Assembly (NCBI GenBank): GCA_005656395.1
Contig: SRSI01000043.1
Span: forward strand, 186,001 to 250,000
DNA from: Strongyloides papillosus
Taxonomy: Eukaryota; Nematoda; Chromadorea; Rhabditida; Strongyloididae
Length of the DNA stretch: 64,000 nucleotides
Direction of reading: 5' to 3'
Made by a program: the position numbers and the translations under genes. The notes beneath the pieces were generated by a model that saw nothing but the letters and a program-made list of their open reading frames with translations, searched no databases and was not told the origin of the DNA. Below are positions 1 to 12,613 of the stretch, one piece after another; within the stretch, counting starts at the first letter, position 1, and each line of letters opens with the position of its first letter.

Positions 1-652
1 ATAGATAACTTTGTCTTTACATATACAAAATAATTATTATTAGAAAGAGGGTAGAAGCTTTGATCTATAAATATGTTTAGATAAAGATATATTTTTATTA
101 ATATCTTTAAATAAATTTAACACCTCAAATGAACAATCAATTAGAAAATAACATCGTTCATTGATAATTGATTATCTTTAAAACAGACGTTCCCACACTA
201 TTGAAAGTAAAAAAGTTTTAATAAAAGATGTAAAACACAGAACACATTAAACTATTCTTTTTGTAAAATAAAAGAAAGGTATGCTTTACTTTAAAACCCT
301 GCATTTTTGAAATTCATCTGCTTGTCCATGAAAATTATAAAAAAGACATCACTTTCAAAAAAAGTTACTTGTTATCCGACTACCCACTTCACAACTTCAA
401 GAAGTACATCAAAACACACTAATATTAGCTTTTCTTCATATATGGAATATATTTTTTAATTTGGTAAAATACCCCTTCAACAGATGTCCTACTTGGAATG
501 AGAGTGACATTGCTAACCAACTCAGCCGGTTATTTGTACATGCTAGTTGTTCGTATGTTATCATTTCTCATTTTTTACCGTTGAATATATATTTTACTGG
601 TATTTTTTCATCCTACAATTATTTAATTATCACATAATAAGTAAAGAATAAA
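1..652. other. AT-rich upstream spacer
   Basis: No gene is supported here. The stretch leads up to the ATG at 653. One item stands out: positions 315-330 read CATCTGCTTGTCCATG, which recurs three more times near 62.5 kb (one direct, two inverted, the inverted ones 15-16 nt). Otherwise only AT-rich sequence is seen. Confidence 0.6.
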
Positions 653-1314
653 ATGAGTTTCTATGAGAAGACGGGAACTAAGGCAAATGTTCAGGATCAC
701 AGAAAAAAATGGGATGTTACAGAATATCATATCAAAGCTCAGGAACGTTTAGCTAAAGAAAAAGAGGAATTAGCAAAGAAAAATGGTTTACTGAAACCTG
801 AGAAGAGTAAGGAGAAGAAGGAATTACTTCAAATGAGAGAAGAAAAAGTAGGTTAATAAAAAAATTAATTGATTATTTTTTGTTACGTTTTTTAAAGATT
901 GACTTAACTTCGAAGATAGGAAAGTCCACAAAGGTTAACCCAGATACATTTAATGATGGTGTAGGTTTTTATTGTGAGGTGTGTGATGTAACTGTAAAAG
1001 ATTCGATATCATATCTTACTCATTGCAACGGTAAATCTCATCAAAAGAATCTCGGATTTACAATGAAGGTGAAGAAAAGTACAGTTAGTGATGTGAAAGC
1101 AAGGATAGCTATGAAGGCTGCTGAAAAGAAAGAATTAAAGAGAAAGAAAGATGATAAGGAAGATTTTGACTTAATAAATAATGAAGATGTCGAGGACCAG
1201 AAGGTTAGTAAAAAAAAGGTAAAGAACGAAGACGTCGAGGAGGTCGAAGATGAAGACGATGAGATGATGAAAGTTATGGGATTTGGGAAATTCTCATCAA
1301 CTAACAAGAAATAA
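653..1314 (+). CDS. snu-23: ZMAT2/Snu23-type U1-like zinc finger splicing factor
   Basis: Two exons, 653-847 and 898-1314, are joined in phase 0 over a 50-nt intron (GTAGGT...TTAAAG), giving about 203 residues, close to the roughly 200 of animal ZMAT2. Snu23/ZMAT2 is a component of the spliceosomal U4/U6.U5 tri-snRNP (known for the family). The sequence shows a Lys/Glu-rich N-terminus, then a single U1-type C2H2 finger (C-x2-C-x12-H-x5-H, starting CEVC), the family segment after it (HQKNLG), a highly charged region and the terminal MGFGKFSS-like motif that matches the MGFxGFGS end of ZMAT2. Start at 653 gives the expected short N-terminus. It lies 145 nt upstream of the OST3 gene on the same strand, likely in one operon. 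Confidence 0.9.
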
Positions 1315-1430
1315 CTTAACTAATACAAATTATTTGATCTCATCCATTTTTTTTTGTTGTAAATTTTGTTTTGTATTTAATTTTGATAGACAGTTTGATA
1401 ATCTGTGAAATATTTTTATATTATTTATTT

Positions 1431-1436
1431 TTGCAG
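1431..1436 (+). promoter_or_regulatory. candidate spliced-leader acceptor between operon genes
   Basis: TTGCAG preceded by a U-rich tract lies 23 nt upstream of the ATG at 1460 and 115 nt after the stop of the preceding gene. Such a short intergenic gap with a strong 3' splice site and no room for a separate promoter is typical of nematode operons resolved by trans-splicing. This is an inference from sequence; no transcript was seen. Confidence 0.55.
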
Positions 1437-1459
1437 CTAATCTAAACATTCTTTTAGAG

Positions 1460-2452
1460 ATGGTCTATACAGTATATCTAACAATAATCGGGATATTTCT
1501 CACAATATCTTGTCATGGTGGGCAATTGACATTAGAAGATAAAATATCAAATCTCCAGGAATCATTGTATAGACGACCAATAATGGCATTGAATACAGAG
1601 AAATTTAAACAATATGTATCATCATCTCCTAGAAATTACAGTATTATTGCAATGTTTACAGCTTTATCACCACAGGTTAATTGTCAAGTTTGTAAACCAG
1701 CTTATGAGGAATTTGAAATTGTTGCAAATTCATATCGCCATCAATATCCTGATGCTAAGAAGCTTTATTTTGTTATGGTTGATTATGCCGATGCTCCAGA
1801 GGTTTTTGCTTCTATTAATCTTAATACTGCTCCAGCATTTTTCCATTTTCCAGCAAAGGGAGCTAGAACCTCTAGAGATACAATGGATGTTCAGGTATCT
1901 GGTTTTGAGGCTGATGTTTTAGCAAGATTTGTCAAAGAAAGAACTGAAGTATCAATAAATGTTGTTAGACCACCAAGTTATGGTGCACCTATAATGATAC
2001 TACTTTTCTTACTCATGATTGTATCAATTTTGTACATTCGCCGTGACAATCTTGATTTCCTTTACAACAGATCAGCTTGGGGAGCATTTTGCTTGTTTTT
2101 GGTATTTGCATTTATGTCAGGACAGATGTGGAATCATATTAGAGGACCACCATTTGCTATCAACAACCCAAAGACAGGAGCAGCAACATTTATTCACTCA
2201 TCAACTCAATATCAACTTATCTCTGAGACATACATTATCGGTGGACTTTACGCTCTTGTAACAATTGGTTTTGTTTTGTTAAATGATGCAGCGGCTGATG
2301 ATAATGCTGAGAATCCAAAACCATCACAGTTATTGAAAAGAAATATTATTGTTGTTGTAGGACTTGTTATATCAATAGTTGGATTCAGTCTCCTTCTTTC
2401 TGTTTTCCGTTCCAAACACCGTGGATATCCTTATAGTTTATTATTCTCTTAA
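1460..2452 (+). CDS. OST3/OST6 family (MagT1/TUSC3) oligosaccharyltransferase subunit
   Basis: Single exon, 330 residues. OST3/OST6 proteins are thioredoxin-fold oxidoreductase subunits of the ER oligosaccharyltransferase and help N-glycosylation of cysteine-containing sites; animal members are MagT1 and TUSC3. Seen here: a signal peptide (about 1-20), a lumenal thioredoxin-like domain with a CxxC active site (CQVC, residues 75-78), then four hydrophobic segments between about residue 170 and the end, and the family-typical C-terminal YPYS. Length agrees with the family. It follows snu-23 by 145 nt on the same strand; I recall the C. elegans homologues also being neighbours (ZK686 cosmid), which would make this a conserved operon, but that should be checked. 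Confidence 0.92.
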   Translation: MVYTVYLTIIGIFLTISCHGGQLTLEDKISNLQESLYRRPIMALNTEKFKQYVSSSPRNYSIIAMFTALSPQVNCQVCKPAYEEFEIVANSYRHQYPDAKKLYFVMVDYADAPEVFASINLNTAPAFFHFPAKGARTSRDTMDVQVSGFEADVLARFVKERTEVSINVVRPPSYGAPIMILLFLLMIVSILYIRRDNLDFLYNRSAWGAFCLFLVFAFMSGQMWNHIRGPPFAINNPKTGAATFIHSSTQYQLISETYIIGGLYALVTIGFVLLNDAAADDNAENPKPSQLLKRNIIVVVGLVISIVGFSLLLSVFRSKHRGYPYSLLFS

Positions 2453-3230
2453 AAACTGTTGATTTTTTATTATAATTTATTTTAAATTAAGTACTAAATT
2501 TGTTATATTTGTTATTTGGTTTTTTACGGTGTTCTACTACACAAGTAAGAATATTAAAGCCAATAAAACTTATATAATTTATCTAATAAAAAAGTATTTA
2601 ATAAGTTATATCAATTAAATTTTAATTTAAGATGATAGCGAAGGAAAGATTTAAAATAAAAAATTTATAAACATTGAAACATTTTATTATTATTTAAAAG
2701 ACACTTATTTTTGATTAAAAAATAAGAATTCAGAAATTTGAAAATATTTTGATGTTGTAATGTTAAGAAGAAAAAGAAGATTTTTGTAATAATTAAACAT
2801 TTTCTTTAAATAATACAAACAAAGTGTTATCTTTTTGTCATTGAATATGTATGCCTTTTACTTATTAATACTTTTCAACAAAAAGTCAAATGAATGATAA
2901 TATTTTGATTCCTCTTACTGTTATATAATCTCTGCTAATTTACTTCTAAAGATATCATTTACTTCTTTGATAAAACACAAATTCACTGAAGTACATAAAA
3001 GTTGGTAAGTTCTTATTTTAATGATAACATATAATATATTTATGGTAAACATATTTCTATCTCTTTTTTTTACCCATATCAATATAATTAAATATATATA
3101 AGAAAAGATTTTTAGCTATCAGTTGTAATGTGTTATCTTAACAAATATACCATCAAAATACTTATAATCTATACTACTTATGTCTTTTTTTAATGCTAAT
3201 TCAATATATTACAGGTCATTTATTTCAAAC
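2453..3230. other. intergenic spacer with trans-splice acceptor
   Basis: AT-rich spacer after the OST3 gene. A candidate polyadenylation signal (AATAAA) occurs near 2563. An acceptor-like TATTACAG ends at 3214, 16 nt upstream of the ATG at 3231. No other gene is seen. Confidence 0.5.
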
Positions 3231-5001
3231 ATGCGGTGGAGGTTATTATTATTGGTATCATTTTTGGTAGCCACAGGAAGCGCTTCATCCTATGATGAGT
3301 ACGACGATGATGCTTTCGAATTCTTAGCACATGATCCTCATCCAACAGTAAGTTCCATTTTTTTTGGAATATTAATATTTATAATTGATTTTATAGAAAC
3401 CAGACACTTTTGCATCTATCTGTATGAACGCCACAGGAGGAGTCTACATGACAAGAAGAAGAATCTGTGAGCGTCAAATCGCTTTAGGAAGTTACAAAAA
3501 TGCTGTCAATTCAACTGGTTGGGGTTTCTTAGAAATCGAGACATTCCCAGGATATTCATATGAATTACAAAACTATGCTGCTGGATACTTAGAAGGTGTC
3601 CTAACAAAACTTCAAATTTACTACCATTATAGAAATACTATTGAAGGAATGTGCAAAAATTACAGAAACTATTGTAAGCAATTATGGCTTTACTTAACAG
3701 AGAATCTTGATTGGCTTAGATCACAAGCTACAAAGAAGGCCACAACAGACAAATACTGGAGACACGTAAACTTAACATTTACCCAATTAACTGGTATTTA
3801 TGATGGCTACATTGGAAGAGATCCAAAAGAACTCGAAGCTAACGTCAGATATGACATGACACCAATTTTAATGATTCAATTATCTGGAGAATTATTTGAT
3901 TTAAATAAATTCTTCAAAAAACAACCTGATCCAGTTAGAGATGACCCAGATCCAGGTAAATGTTCTGGACTCGTCAAAGTCACTGACGGAAACAAAGATC
4001 TTTTATTCTCCCATGTAGCTATGTCCTCATACTCAACAATGAACCGTGTAATGAAGCTTTACAAATTTGGTTATGATAAGAAAGATATCCCAGGGCATAC
4101 AGTTTCATTCTCTGGATATGCTGGAGCTTTGTCATCTGCTGATGATTATACTTTGATGTCCTCAGGATTAGCAGCCATTGAAACAACAATTGCCATATTT
4201 AATGAAACTTTATATACTGATAAATACATAAAGCCAGTTGGACAAATTCATTGTTGGGTACGTTCATATATTGCTAATGCTTTAGCATCAACAGCTAAAG
4301 AATGGACCGATATTTTTGCTGAGTACAACTCAGGAACATACAATAATCAATGGACTGTTGTTGCTTATAAGGAATTTAAACCAAATCAAGAGTTACCAAA
4401 GGAGAATCTTTTATGGGTCTTAGAACAAGTTCCTGGATATACTATGGCTAAAGATATGACATGGTTTTTGAATAAATACAAATACTGGCCAAGTTACAAC
4501 ATCCCATATTTCCATGAAATAAGTGTAAGATCTAACTTCATTGAAAAGGGCAAACAAAACAACTGGTGGAAATGGGGAGCATCACCAAGAGCTAAAATTT
4601 TCCATAGAGATCAAGGAAAAGTTAAAGATATTGATTCATTAAAAGATCTTATGAGATACAATGACTACAAACATGATAAATTCTCTCGTTGTGGTTGCAA
4701 CCCACCATATACAGCTGAAGCAGCTATCTCCGCTAGAGGTGATTTAAATCCAATAAATGGAACATACGAAGTTGAAGGTATGGGACACAGAAATCATGGT
4801 TCTCTTGACTACAAAGGAACAAGTTATGAATTATTCAAGAAACTCCAAATCCATGTTATTGGTGGACCAACATGGGGAAAAGTTCCACCATTTGATTGGA
4901 GAACAACAGATATTGTGTCACCACATTATGGACAACCTGATTTATGGAAGTTTGATCCTGTTATCACTGAGTGGGATACACAAGTTGAAGTTGACTTGTA
5001 A
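3231..5001 (+). CDS. phospholipase B-like (PLBD) lysosomal Ntn-type hydrolase
   Basis: Exons 3231-3347 and 3397-5001, phase 0, 49-nt intron (GTAAGT...TTATAG); about 573 residues. PLBD proteins (PLBD1/2, laminin ancestor family) are lysosomal or secreted N-terminal-nucleophile hydrolases. Seen: a signal peptide (MRWRLLLLV...), an acidic stretch, the family's GWGFLEI segment, the AAGYLEG segment, and a GKCSGLVKV segment at about residue 228 whose Cys fits the Ntn nucleophile exposed by self-cleavage. Several N-glycosylation sites are present. The ATG at 3231 is chosen over an in-frame ATG at 3180 because an acceptor-like TTACAG ends at 3214 and the signal peptide then begins at the first residue. 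Substrate is not predictable from sequence. Confidence 0.9.
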
Positions 5002-6566
5002 AATTTTAAACTTTTTTTTTATATATTAGAATAAAATAAAAGATTATTGTTTCCTTATTTTTGTTGTAAAAATTTGAAGATGGGCTTGGAGATTATAAAT
5101 TTTTATAACGTTTTTTTATTATCTTAAAAGTCATAATACTATAAATCTTTATCAGTGATTGATATATAAAACTTCATCAAAATTTACTATAAGATTAACA
5201 TCAAAATCATTATAATATTTTATTATTGAATATATTATCATTGACAAAACAAAAAAATTGTTTTCAAGTTTGTTACAAACAACGGAAAATGAGTTCATTA
5301 TGGAAATGCAATACTTGTTACGTAAATTAACAGCTGAAAATTAGTTTAGTGTCTATAGAATTACATTAGTGAATTTGATATTTATTATTAAAAACTTTTA
5401 AAGCAAGCATTTTATTATTTGTTTTGAAGTTACAGGTGAATAAATTAGCAGAGAAGCTATATATATTTTGATGAGTGGAAAATTTTTTTTAAGTAATATT
5501 TTTTAAGTATATTAATAATAAATAATACGCCATATTTTTAAAATATTAATAAGAAGGATAGTAAAGATAATTTTATTTAATTTTCTGTATAATTATGTTA
5601 TTTTTAAATGGCATAATTGCAGTTATATATTTGCTTGAAAATAATAAGAATTATTTCTTTTATGTAAAATATTTATCTATTAATATAAGCTTTTAATATC
5701 CCACTTTTAACAGTTAAATAAAATATAAATCGGAATGTTTGTGGCTATCTTTAATATTTTTATAAGAACAGTTATTTTAATATATATTTTTTTGGCATAA
5801 AAAAATAAAATAAATTTTGTATTTACCAAATAACTTAATCTAGTGAAATGTCATTCTGTTAATATAGAATAAAATTAAAATAATTAAATAGAAAAAAATT
5901 ATCTTATTAAAATTCACTTTCTATTTAATTATTATTTGCACTTTATCATTTTCCATCTTTATCAGGACGTAGAGAATAAATTAGTTTAACTTTATTTATT
6001 TTTTCTAGGTAAATTAATTTTTTTTCACCATTCATCAATCAATTTTACATCTCTATTTTTTTTAAATAAAATAAATTATTCATTTATTTATGATAAAAAC
6101 ATAATAATAGAATAAAAATTACTATAAGAAATGATTGTGTACTATCAATTTATCTAGGGATTTATTATCATTCATAAAGAGGTTATAAAAATCTCTATTC
6201 TCACTACTATATTTTATTTTATGTTTTGTGTATATAAGTTAATTTTCGTGAAAAAAAGGAAATTTACATGCTAAATGTTAATAAACTTTCTATACATTAT
6301 AGACTTTCCTAATAAATGACTACAGATGATATTTTTATCTTAAAAGTTGGCAAAAAATAGTTAATATCCCTTTATTTTGGTAGAAGAGGGAGGTACCTAT
6401 ATATATCTTTTTCTAAAGAAAACATATTTTATAAAACTAACATTCACTACTTATTGAAATTAATTTGTTATCTTTCTCATTTTTTACAACCATATTTCAT
6501 ATTTTTTTGTTTATTTTTACTTAGCTTTTTAAAATTTAAAATATTTTTTGGCTTTGATAGATAAAA
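5002..6566. other. AT-rich intergenic region
   Basis: AATAAA-like signals just after the phospholipase gene (about 5030) probably end its mRNA. The rest is AT-rich with homopolymer runs; I see no coding region, tRNA or repeat structure. Confidence 0.5.
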
Positions 6567-7097
6567 ATGAATTTCTTAACACTATTTTTAATTGCTATAA
6601 GATGTTTTGCTCTTTTGACAAGTCTAATTGCGATGGCTTTCATACTCCTTGGACCTGGAGTTTGTTATATTGACAATGAAGTTAATGATTTGACTGTGTG
6701 TAACAGTGAAACTAACTTCAACTTTTTTGAATGGAAACATATTTCGTGGACCGTTTATTTACATATACCTATAATTGGGATTACTTTATCGGCGGTATCC
6801 TCACCAATATATTCGTTATTTTACCATTTTCTAACAAATACGTGGGAGGATAAAAATATTCAAATAGCAAAACTCTTTAAAGGATCAATGATATTTCTAG
6901 TGTGTGGTGTTGCAGAAATATACCTATTAGTAACAATAAATATCCAATCAAAAGTACATAATTATGAAGTTAAATCCTTCATTCAAGGATGGGCATCAGC
7001 AGCAGGAATCTACTTCTCTAATTGTATCCTCCAATTAATAGACATGTTCATTATATATATCAAATTTGAAAAACCAATAAAAGGAGCTGTCATTTGA
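6567..7097 (+). CDS. orphan four-helix membrane protein
   Basis: A 176-residue open frame in one exon. I do not recognise the family. Four hydrophobic segments can be seen at about residues 4-30, 61-88, 105-124 and 140-165, with short N- and C-tails likely cytoplasmic. The first extramembrane loop contains two cysteines (33 and 45) and acidic residues, which recalls claudin/tetraspan-like topology, but no claudin WGLWCC or tetraspanin CCG motif is present. The gene is convergent with the channel gene at 7264-8721. Codon content and the clean hydrophobicity pattern support it being real; no function is proposed. Confidence 0.65.
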   Translation: MNFLTLFLIAIRCFALLTSLIAMAFILLGPGVCYIDNEVNDLTVCNSETNFNFFEWKHISWTVYLHIPIIGITLSAVSSPIYSLFYHFLTNTWEDKNIQIAKLFKGSMIFLVCGVAEIYLLVTINIQSKVHNYEVKSFIQGWASAAGIYFSNCILQLIDMFIIYIKFEKPIKGAVI

Positions 7098-7263
7098 GGG
7101 GGGAAATTATTGAAAATAATAACAAAATAATATTTTTCTATTTTATTTTTCTATTTACAATTAACATTTTTTTTTAAATTAAACCTTGTTATATGTTAAA
7201 AGAGTAATACAATAATAAGAAGAAGAAAATAAGTTGTTGTTATTGTGTAGCAAGATATATATG

Positions 7264-8721
7264 TTATTTATAGTCCCAATATGGAATATAATATCTTAAA
7301 ACAAAGTACGTTATGAATGAGATTAATGATAAGACAAAAATAAATCTAAATAGACAATCTGATAATCTTCCTATATAACTTGGTGATTCTTCACTCATCT
7401 GAGAGTAATAAGGTGCCTCATTAATCCATCTACTTCTCTCATCATTTTCTTCATAGTAATTTGAACGACTCTAAAAAATAATAATAATTAAAATATGGTT
7501 TATTAATATCAACATGTAATTTATAATTATTTTAGTTGTACTTCTCACACTTTTATATTAAAAAGTACCACTAATGTTTACGGAAAAAGAATAATTAAAC
7601 TTACTGCTTTAAGAGTAGGTGGGCGTTGAATTTTTTGAAAAGCACAATTTGTTATGAATATAGATTCAGTTAATGCAGCAAAAGTAAAGATATTAGTAAA
7701 TAAAGCCCAAATTTCAATTGCTTTTAAGTATGGTGTATTTGGTATTGAACCAAAATTGTATAAAGTTAAAAGGAATGTGGTCATAAAAATTATACTACCA
7801 AATATTATCCTATTAAATTTTGAGAATGGAGAAAAGAATATAGGAATGACACTAACAAATGATAGCAACATTGTTGGTATAAAATAGTTGAATAATAGAG
7901 TTTGCACATTCCTTTTGAGGGTTATTAATAATGAATGATGCCCACGACTCCAGGAAATCGCCTGCCAACCCCCCACCATCCTAATATTAGCTCCACTAAC
8001 ATCAGCGTTTGAAAGATAGGACCATGAAGCTCTACTGTCATCATTAGAAAATAATATAGAACAATTCTTGATATCAAAAGGATAATTACTTAAACTACCA
8101 TGTGTATCCACAGTTATCTGATATTTTTGTTCATACTCAATCATACCATTTGAATACACTTTAATATCCTCCTTACCAAGTCCCGTCATTGATATGGCAT
8201 TATCAATATTTAGTGATGGTGACCAAATATAATTTAAACTTCTAAATTTTATTGGATGTATAGAATCTCTAAAATTTCTATACGATAATCGATTTTCTAA
8301 CCATTTTTGTTTAATTTTTAGTTGTATTGAACAGACATCTGGTGTGGAGGGTAGGAATTTATCTATCATTACAAAGACAGCCACTGAGATGTTTGATGAT
8401 GAATCTGGGAAACGATAACGCTTTAAGATTTCTTCTACTATTTGTTTGTCTGTCCATGGTGGTTCCGTAAATATTTCCTCTTCTCCACTGGAATAAAATA
8501 AAATTAAGTGTTTTGAGTTTGTTTATTATTTTGATTGAAACTTACTTAATATTATGAGCGTCTACAAAAGAATTAGAATCTTTTTCACTGGAAATATGAG
8601 GGGATGACGTTGAAGATTGAGAGTTTAACAATGATCTAGCCTTTCCATTATTTCTTAATCTCCTTCCTTCATACAAAGGAATAAATAGAAGAATTATAAA
8701 AAATAAATAGTAATATTTCAT
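7264..8721 (-). CDS. divergent Cys-loop ligand-gated ion channel subunit
   Basis: Three exons on the minus strand (8721-8546, 8487-7605, 7470-7264) join in phases 2 and 0 to give about 421 residues. Pentameric ligand-gated channel subunits open an ion pore on binding a transmitter. Seen: a signal peptide (MKYYYLFFIILL...), a Ser-rich linker, the ligand-binding domain including an IWSPSLNIDN segment, a YPFD-centred loop, then M1 (FIPTMLLSFVSV...), M2, M3 (IEIWALFTNIFTF...) and, in the last exon, M4 before a short tail. The YPFDIKNC loop resembles nicotinic subunits (FPFDxQxC), but the first loop cysteine is replaced by Thr. M2 has neither the usual Glu before it (cation type) nor a PAR motif (anion type). 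Ligand and ion selectivity are unknown; it may be an accessory or nematode-specific subunit. Confidence 0.85.
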
Positions 8722-11700
8722 AAATACCAATGAATCTTTAAGAATAAGTTATAATGATCTTGAGTAGGAAATAATATCTTTAATAAAACAGTTTCATAAA
8801 TATACAAAATAAATCATGATTAATAGTAATATCATAAGTATATTTAATAAAATTATTACTATCAATCATCACCTGTATGCCATCAACTATACATGTATAC
8901 ACATAATATATTTATTTATTATTTATCAAAAAGAGAGATTTGAAGATAAAAATCAAAAACATTATTACTACTTACTCATAATATTGTATCCTTTCCTATC
9001 ATTATGACATTTATCATATCATATAATAGTTAATTATTGTCGTTGAACATTAAAAATATCTTTACACATAAAAGAATTGATCATCAATTGATAGTATATT
9101 TATACATATTTTCAAGAATGTAAAATTATTTTTAGGAAATTGACTTTATACATATATATGTATATATCTTTATCTTTTTATCTTATATATACATACATCC
9201 CCCTCTTGTAATATAAAGGATAAATAAAATATTTTAACAAAATTTATCAAAAATAAATACTATTTTTGAAACAATTGGAAAGGGATATATATTGATAAAA
9301 AAGTTTATTTTTCAAGGAATAGAATACAAAAATATTTCTAATATTTCACATTCTTAAATATATCTTTTACCAAATTTGCTACTACAAAAGTACCCAAAAT
9401 AATATATAAGATACCATTGAAAATTTCTTTTTTTCCTATTCTCAGACATTAATAATAAAAATCTACCAAGGACATAAGTATTTACTCCTTTTATATAAAT
9501 AAATTAACAAAAACTTGATTATTTTATTTGAAAAGTTAGAATTACTTATAAACTTATAATAAATCACCGAAAAAAAATTTCGTCATCCGTTTTGGGTGGT
9601 AAAATATGTAGTAATCTAATAATCTTAAAATTTAAAGTATAGTGGTACTTTTAAATGGACTGAGGACATAAACCTAGTGAAGAGTATCAAAATGTATATT
9701 AAAATATGAGTATATTCTTTTATTTTCAATTTAATGCGATTTACACAAATTTTATGATAAACCATTTTTGATAATAAATGTCTATATAAATGGTAGATTA
9801 TGTTAAAGCAATTATACAATAAAAATTTTGTCATATTTTGTGCAAAAAAAGTTTAATATACGAAAGGAAATTATGTGTACTATTATGGTGGTAGGATGAA
9901 ATGGGAGAAAATTAATTTTAAAAGATGAAACTTTTAAATTTAAAAATAAACAATTAAATAGAGTTTTGTAAGTTTATCTTTGAAGTCATAAAAAAGGTTA
10001 TATGTCTGTCAAAATACATTAATAGTGATTAGTAGATTACTGTTATTATAAGAATTTATTGGAAACCTTTTGAAGGGCAAATATCATAGTCATTTAATAC
10101 CATTAATATTATACTTCTTTCCTTTATATTTTACCAACAAATTTTGAAGAAAAGAAGATTCTTGATACTATCAACTTTCTCCTCCTCTTTTATGTTACTA
10201 TCTAAACATTTTCTTATTTGGGGCATGTATAAATATGTATTTATTTATTTACCTGACAAAAATATTAATTTATATAATCATTCTACAAATTATCTCATAT
10301 CAATCTATTAAACTTGATGTATATCTTAATTTTACTGATAGAATATTTTAATTTCACCCACCAAAAGGGACAAATATTCTTCCTAAAATAATTAAAATTT
10401 TATTTGTCAAAAAATAAATATATGATAATTATTATGACTTAACATAGTACTATAAATTTTCTATATAATTTATGTAAGAATGTGTAAAGTTTAATAAATA
10501 ATTAGCTATATTACTTCTAAGTACAAACTACAATTTAAAAAAACTTAAAGTAAAAAAATAGCTAGATATTGCAACTTTTTTATATAAAATTTCAATTCTC
10601 CATAGTGATAGAGTAATATCTGGGAAAGGAGAATATTTAAATAAATATTTAACAATCTCAATTTAAAACATATTTATAACTTCGGACCACAATTGACCTT
10701 CATACAACAATTCTTGGAGATAAAGCCAAATTCTTCAGATGATAGTATAAATAAAATGAGTTAAAAAGATGCAATAATAGGTGGCAGATGGTTATAAATA
10801 CCACAATAAAAGATACCTCTTTTAGGATGATAACAAACTTGTCTAAATTTGTTAGATTAATTGACACCACAAATATTCCATTTAATTCATTTATAACTCC
10901 TCATTTTAACTCTATCTCCTCCTTTATTCTCGTTAAAATCTATTTTCCTTTTTTTTTGTTTTTAATCAACAAACTTTTTTCTTATAATTCCATTTAATTG
11001 GTTCGTTAATGTAGCTAATAACAGTAAAATATTATAAAAAAAATTAGTCTAATCCTTTTTGGTTAACTGCCGAGACTCTATTGAATGTTATTTATTGTAA
11101 TCCCTCAAAATATTATTATGTAGGAAAATGCTTATATGAAAATTCTATTTTTTTAAAATTCTTTCTATTTACCTAAAATAATTAAGTATTACATTGTTGA
11201 TGGTCAAATGAAACGAACCACTTAAAAATTAATTAATAAAATATTCCTCTATATTTTAATCTTCAATTTATTTATCTTCACATAATTGCAAAACTTCTAA
11301 CCAAAAGCTCAGCCTCAAGGACGACGATAAAACAAATAAAAAAAACGGAGATATATCCTATTTTTTTATAATAATATGAAGAAAAAATAATTGAAATAAT
11401 TTTTTTCTTTAACAAATCCACTAATCCATTGGGTAATATTTATAAATTAGAATTTTTTTATATTATATTTTTTTGCCATATATAACTTTTATTCTTCCCT
11501 CAAAATAACAGCTTTAAAGGACATTTTGTCATAAGTGATATCATCATCATAACATTTTTCTTTTTTTCCATAACAACTTATGTATCTTTTTATTTTTGTA
11601 AGAAAGAGAACATATGTTTTTTTATCAATATGGAAAGTACAAACCTTATCTTAATGCAATAAAGTTTTAACATTTTCTTACCAGCATTAAGAGATATTGC

Positions 11701-12613
11701 TGAAATAAAAAGGAGTAGAAAGTGGTTAAAGAGTTTTTCAATAGAAATAATAAAAAATTGTTTTTAATAAAAGTGAGTGGTAAACAATATTTTTCCATAA
11801 CTGATATCTGGAGTCATTTAATTTATTGAAATCAACGAAAACATTAATTCATATATTTTATTTACTTTAAAAATTTATTTTAGAAATGAAAAAAATATAA
11901 TGTTCATCTTATATAAAATATTCTAACATTATTTTTAATATTGTAAAATATTATCATTAATAAAAATTACAAATATCCATACTATCAATTATCTCATAAT
12001 TATTTCTATAATTTTACAATCCTTTAAACGATATAAAACCTTATTGTTGTCTTTTCCTTTATCAACAAAACTTAAAAACTTTTTACTTTACTTCCATTAT
12101 AAGAATCATTAATTGTCATTCAAATCACATAACCATAACTTTTTTCCACAATTATTCTTAAATGCCACATTTAACTTAATATTTTTTATCTCTTTTTTTA
12201 ATCTTAACAATTTTTGTTTTATAACCAAACTTTAGGAAGATGAAGTATCATTCAATTATTCTCTATCTATTATTTTGTTCCTTATTGACGTCTGGTTATA
12301 AATGTTTTTGAAACAATTCATATAACTTCCATTTTGTACTTTATTTCGCACCCATAAAATACTTTTTCCACTTTTATTTTTTAAAGGACAAACAATTGGG
12401 AATCATAATTATAAGATGAAATTTCACTCTCATTAACAAGGATGTTATTTTAAAAAACATTATATCCTTGTCTGTAATAAAAAAACTCAAAAAAAAGATA
12501 CATTAAACTCTCTAGATTTCTGTCAAAATTTTATTATATCACATAATTATTTTATTACAACTATTGTCATCGAGTTAAACATAAAAAAAAATAATTAGAC
12601 AAAAAAAAGGTGA
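8722..12613. other. 3.9-kb AT-rich spacer
   Basis: Upstream of the channel gene and downstream of the PCMTD-like gene. Short open frames occur on both strands but have biased low-complexity composition, no domain resemblance and no consistent start context. I see no RNA gene or transposon ends. Confidence 0.5.

Noticed and set aside
3180..3230. In-frame upstream ATG of the phospholipase B-like gene
   Set aside because: An acceptor-like TTACAG ends at 3214 between the two ATGs, and the signal peptide starts cleanly at 3231.
10788..10997. 69-residue plus-strand frame in the 8.7-12.6 kb spacer
   Set aside because: Low-complexity Ile/Asn/Phe/Ser composition, no start context or family match.
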